Source: Mesorhizobium temperatum
Lineage (GTDB): Bacteria > Pseudomonadota > Alphaproteobacteria > Rhizobiales > Rhizobiaceae
Reading direction: 5' to 3'
Assembly: GCF_002284575.1 (NCBI RefSeq)
Contig: NZ_NPKJ01000044.1
Location: forward strand, 499 to 64,498
DNA length: 64,000 nucleotides
The translations under genes were made by a program, and so were the position numbers. Position 1 is the stretch's first letter. Every line of letters begins with the position of its first letter. The notes below the pieces were generated by a model that saw only the letters and a program-made list of their open reading frames with translations, had not been told where the DNA came from and made no database searches. Shown here in pieces: positions 63,639-64,000 of this stretch.

Positions 63639-63692
63639 TAAAAGATAATGTCTTTTATCGTGAAAAAACAGTTTTGCGTCAATTGTTTTTTC
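63639..63692. promoter_or_regulatory. Two inverted repeats in the uxaA-like/GntR divergent region
   Basis: TAAAAGATAATGTCTTTTA (63639-63657) has 7-bp arms around five bases. GAAAAAACA (63662-63670) pairs with TGTTTTTTC (63684-63692) around 13 bases. Both lie 53-106 bp before the GTG of the dehydratase gene. They are candidate operators for the GntR protein starting at 63856. Confidence 0.5.
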
Positions 63693-63855
63693 GTGACGAC
63701 GCCGCGCGTTCTTGTGATGTGCAGAGGACCGGGCACCCGAATCAGGGCTGACTTCTGAAGAGCAATTCCGCTTTTTGGGGGCCTGCGCTAGGAACGTTTG
63801 TCAATATCGCGCTTCAAGCCGGCCGCCGCAAGCGCCGGCGCGCAATGGGGCAGGG

Positions 63856-64000
63856 ATGTCGAAGAGCAATAACGTCTATAAGGACGCCTACAATCGCGGT
63901 CTGCGGCTGCTCGATGAAACGAAAAGCCTGCCGTCTGAGCCCGAGCTGGGCGCGCTGCTCGGCGTCAGCCGCACGACGATCCGCACCATCCTTGCGCGCA
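63856..64000 (+). CDS. GntR family transcriptional regulator (partial, cut by the window end)
   Basis: The first 48 residues are visible. SLPSEPELGALLGVSRTTIR is the recognition region of a GntR winged helix, preceded by YKDAYNRGLRLLDE. The ATG at 63856 follows CAGGG. The ligand domain lies beyond the window, so the subfamily is unknown. Divergent position points to control of the altronate-dehydratase-family operon. Confidence 0.85.
   Translation, partial: MSKSNNVYKDAYNRGLRLLDETKSLPSEPELGALLGVSRTTIRTILAR

Overview
The window reads as chromosomal DNA of a rhizobial alphaproteobacterium (order Hyphomicrobiales), most likely Mesorhizobium or a close relative. The evidence is a GC-rich base composition with long antisense shadow ORFs, a short tail-less second FtsZ, a complete C-P lyase locus, very many sugar ABC transporters, and several families of dispersed intergenic palindromes of the rhizobial kind. 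The genus is inferred from gene content; no rRNA is present.

Left edge (0-2 kb): initiator tRNA with a terminator, a small DUF6429 protein and a short FtsZ. 2.1-14.3 kb is a sugar or polyol locus: an SDR diverges from mannonate dehydratase (uxuA). A six-gene operon on the minus strand (DeoR regulator, FGGY kinase, CUT2 ABC transporter, TIM-barrel epimerase) diverges from class II aldolase, a D-ribulokinase-like FGGY kinase and a HAD phosphatase. 14.4-22.9 kb carries peptide-related genes: gamma-glutamyltransferase, a five-gene oligopeptide-type ABC operon whose first ATPase carries an in-frame palindromic insertion, and a divergent M24 peptidase. 22.9-26.3 kb is an operon of a Tm-1-like ATP-binding protein, a PEP-hydrolase-like TIM barrel and a cupin, with a divergent TetR regulator.

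26.6-32.3 kb is a complete ABC operon (binding protein, two permeases, a 69-residue membrane protein, two ATPases). 32.3-36.1 kb holds an AraC regulator divergent from an MFS exporter, a decayed gene remnant and an amidase. 36.1-43.8 kb is a sugar-acid or glycoside catabolic block: 2-hydroxyacid dehydrogenase, FadR-type GntR regulator, enolase-superfamily dehydratase, three xylose-isomerase-like TIM barrels and a Gfo/Idh oxidoreductase. A repeated 13-bp operator (YTGGTnnnACCAR) occurs upstream of the ABC operon, in the divergent promoter region of this block and upstream of the M24 peptidase. It suggests one local GntR regulon.

43.8-55.7 kb is the phosphonate locus: divergent repressor phnF, then phnGHIJKL, a hexapeptide acyltransferase, an exported protein of unknown function, a decayed 2H-phosphoesterase gene and phnCDE1E2. 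phnM, phnN and phnP are not in the window. 55.9-64 kb is a second CUT2 sugar locus with an L-galactonate-dehydrogenase-like zinc enzyme, an aldo/keto reductase of the L-fucose/L-galactose dehydrogenase type, an altronate-dehydratase-family enzyme and a divergent GntR regulator cut by the window edge. Together these suggest oxidative use of L-galactose or a related sugar.

No CRISPR array, rRNA, insertion sequence or prophage was seen.
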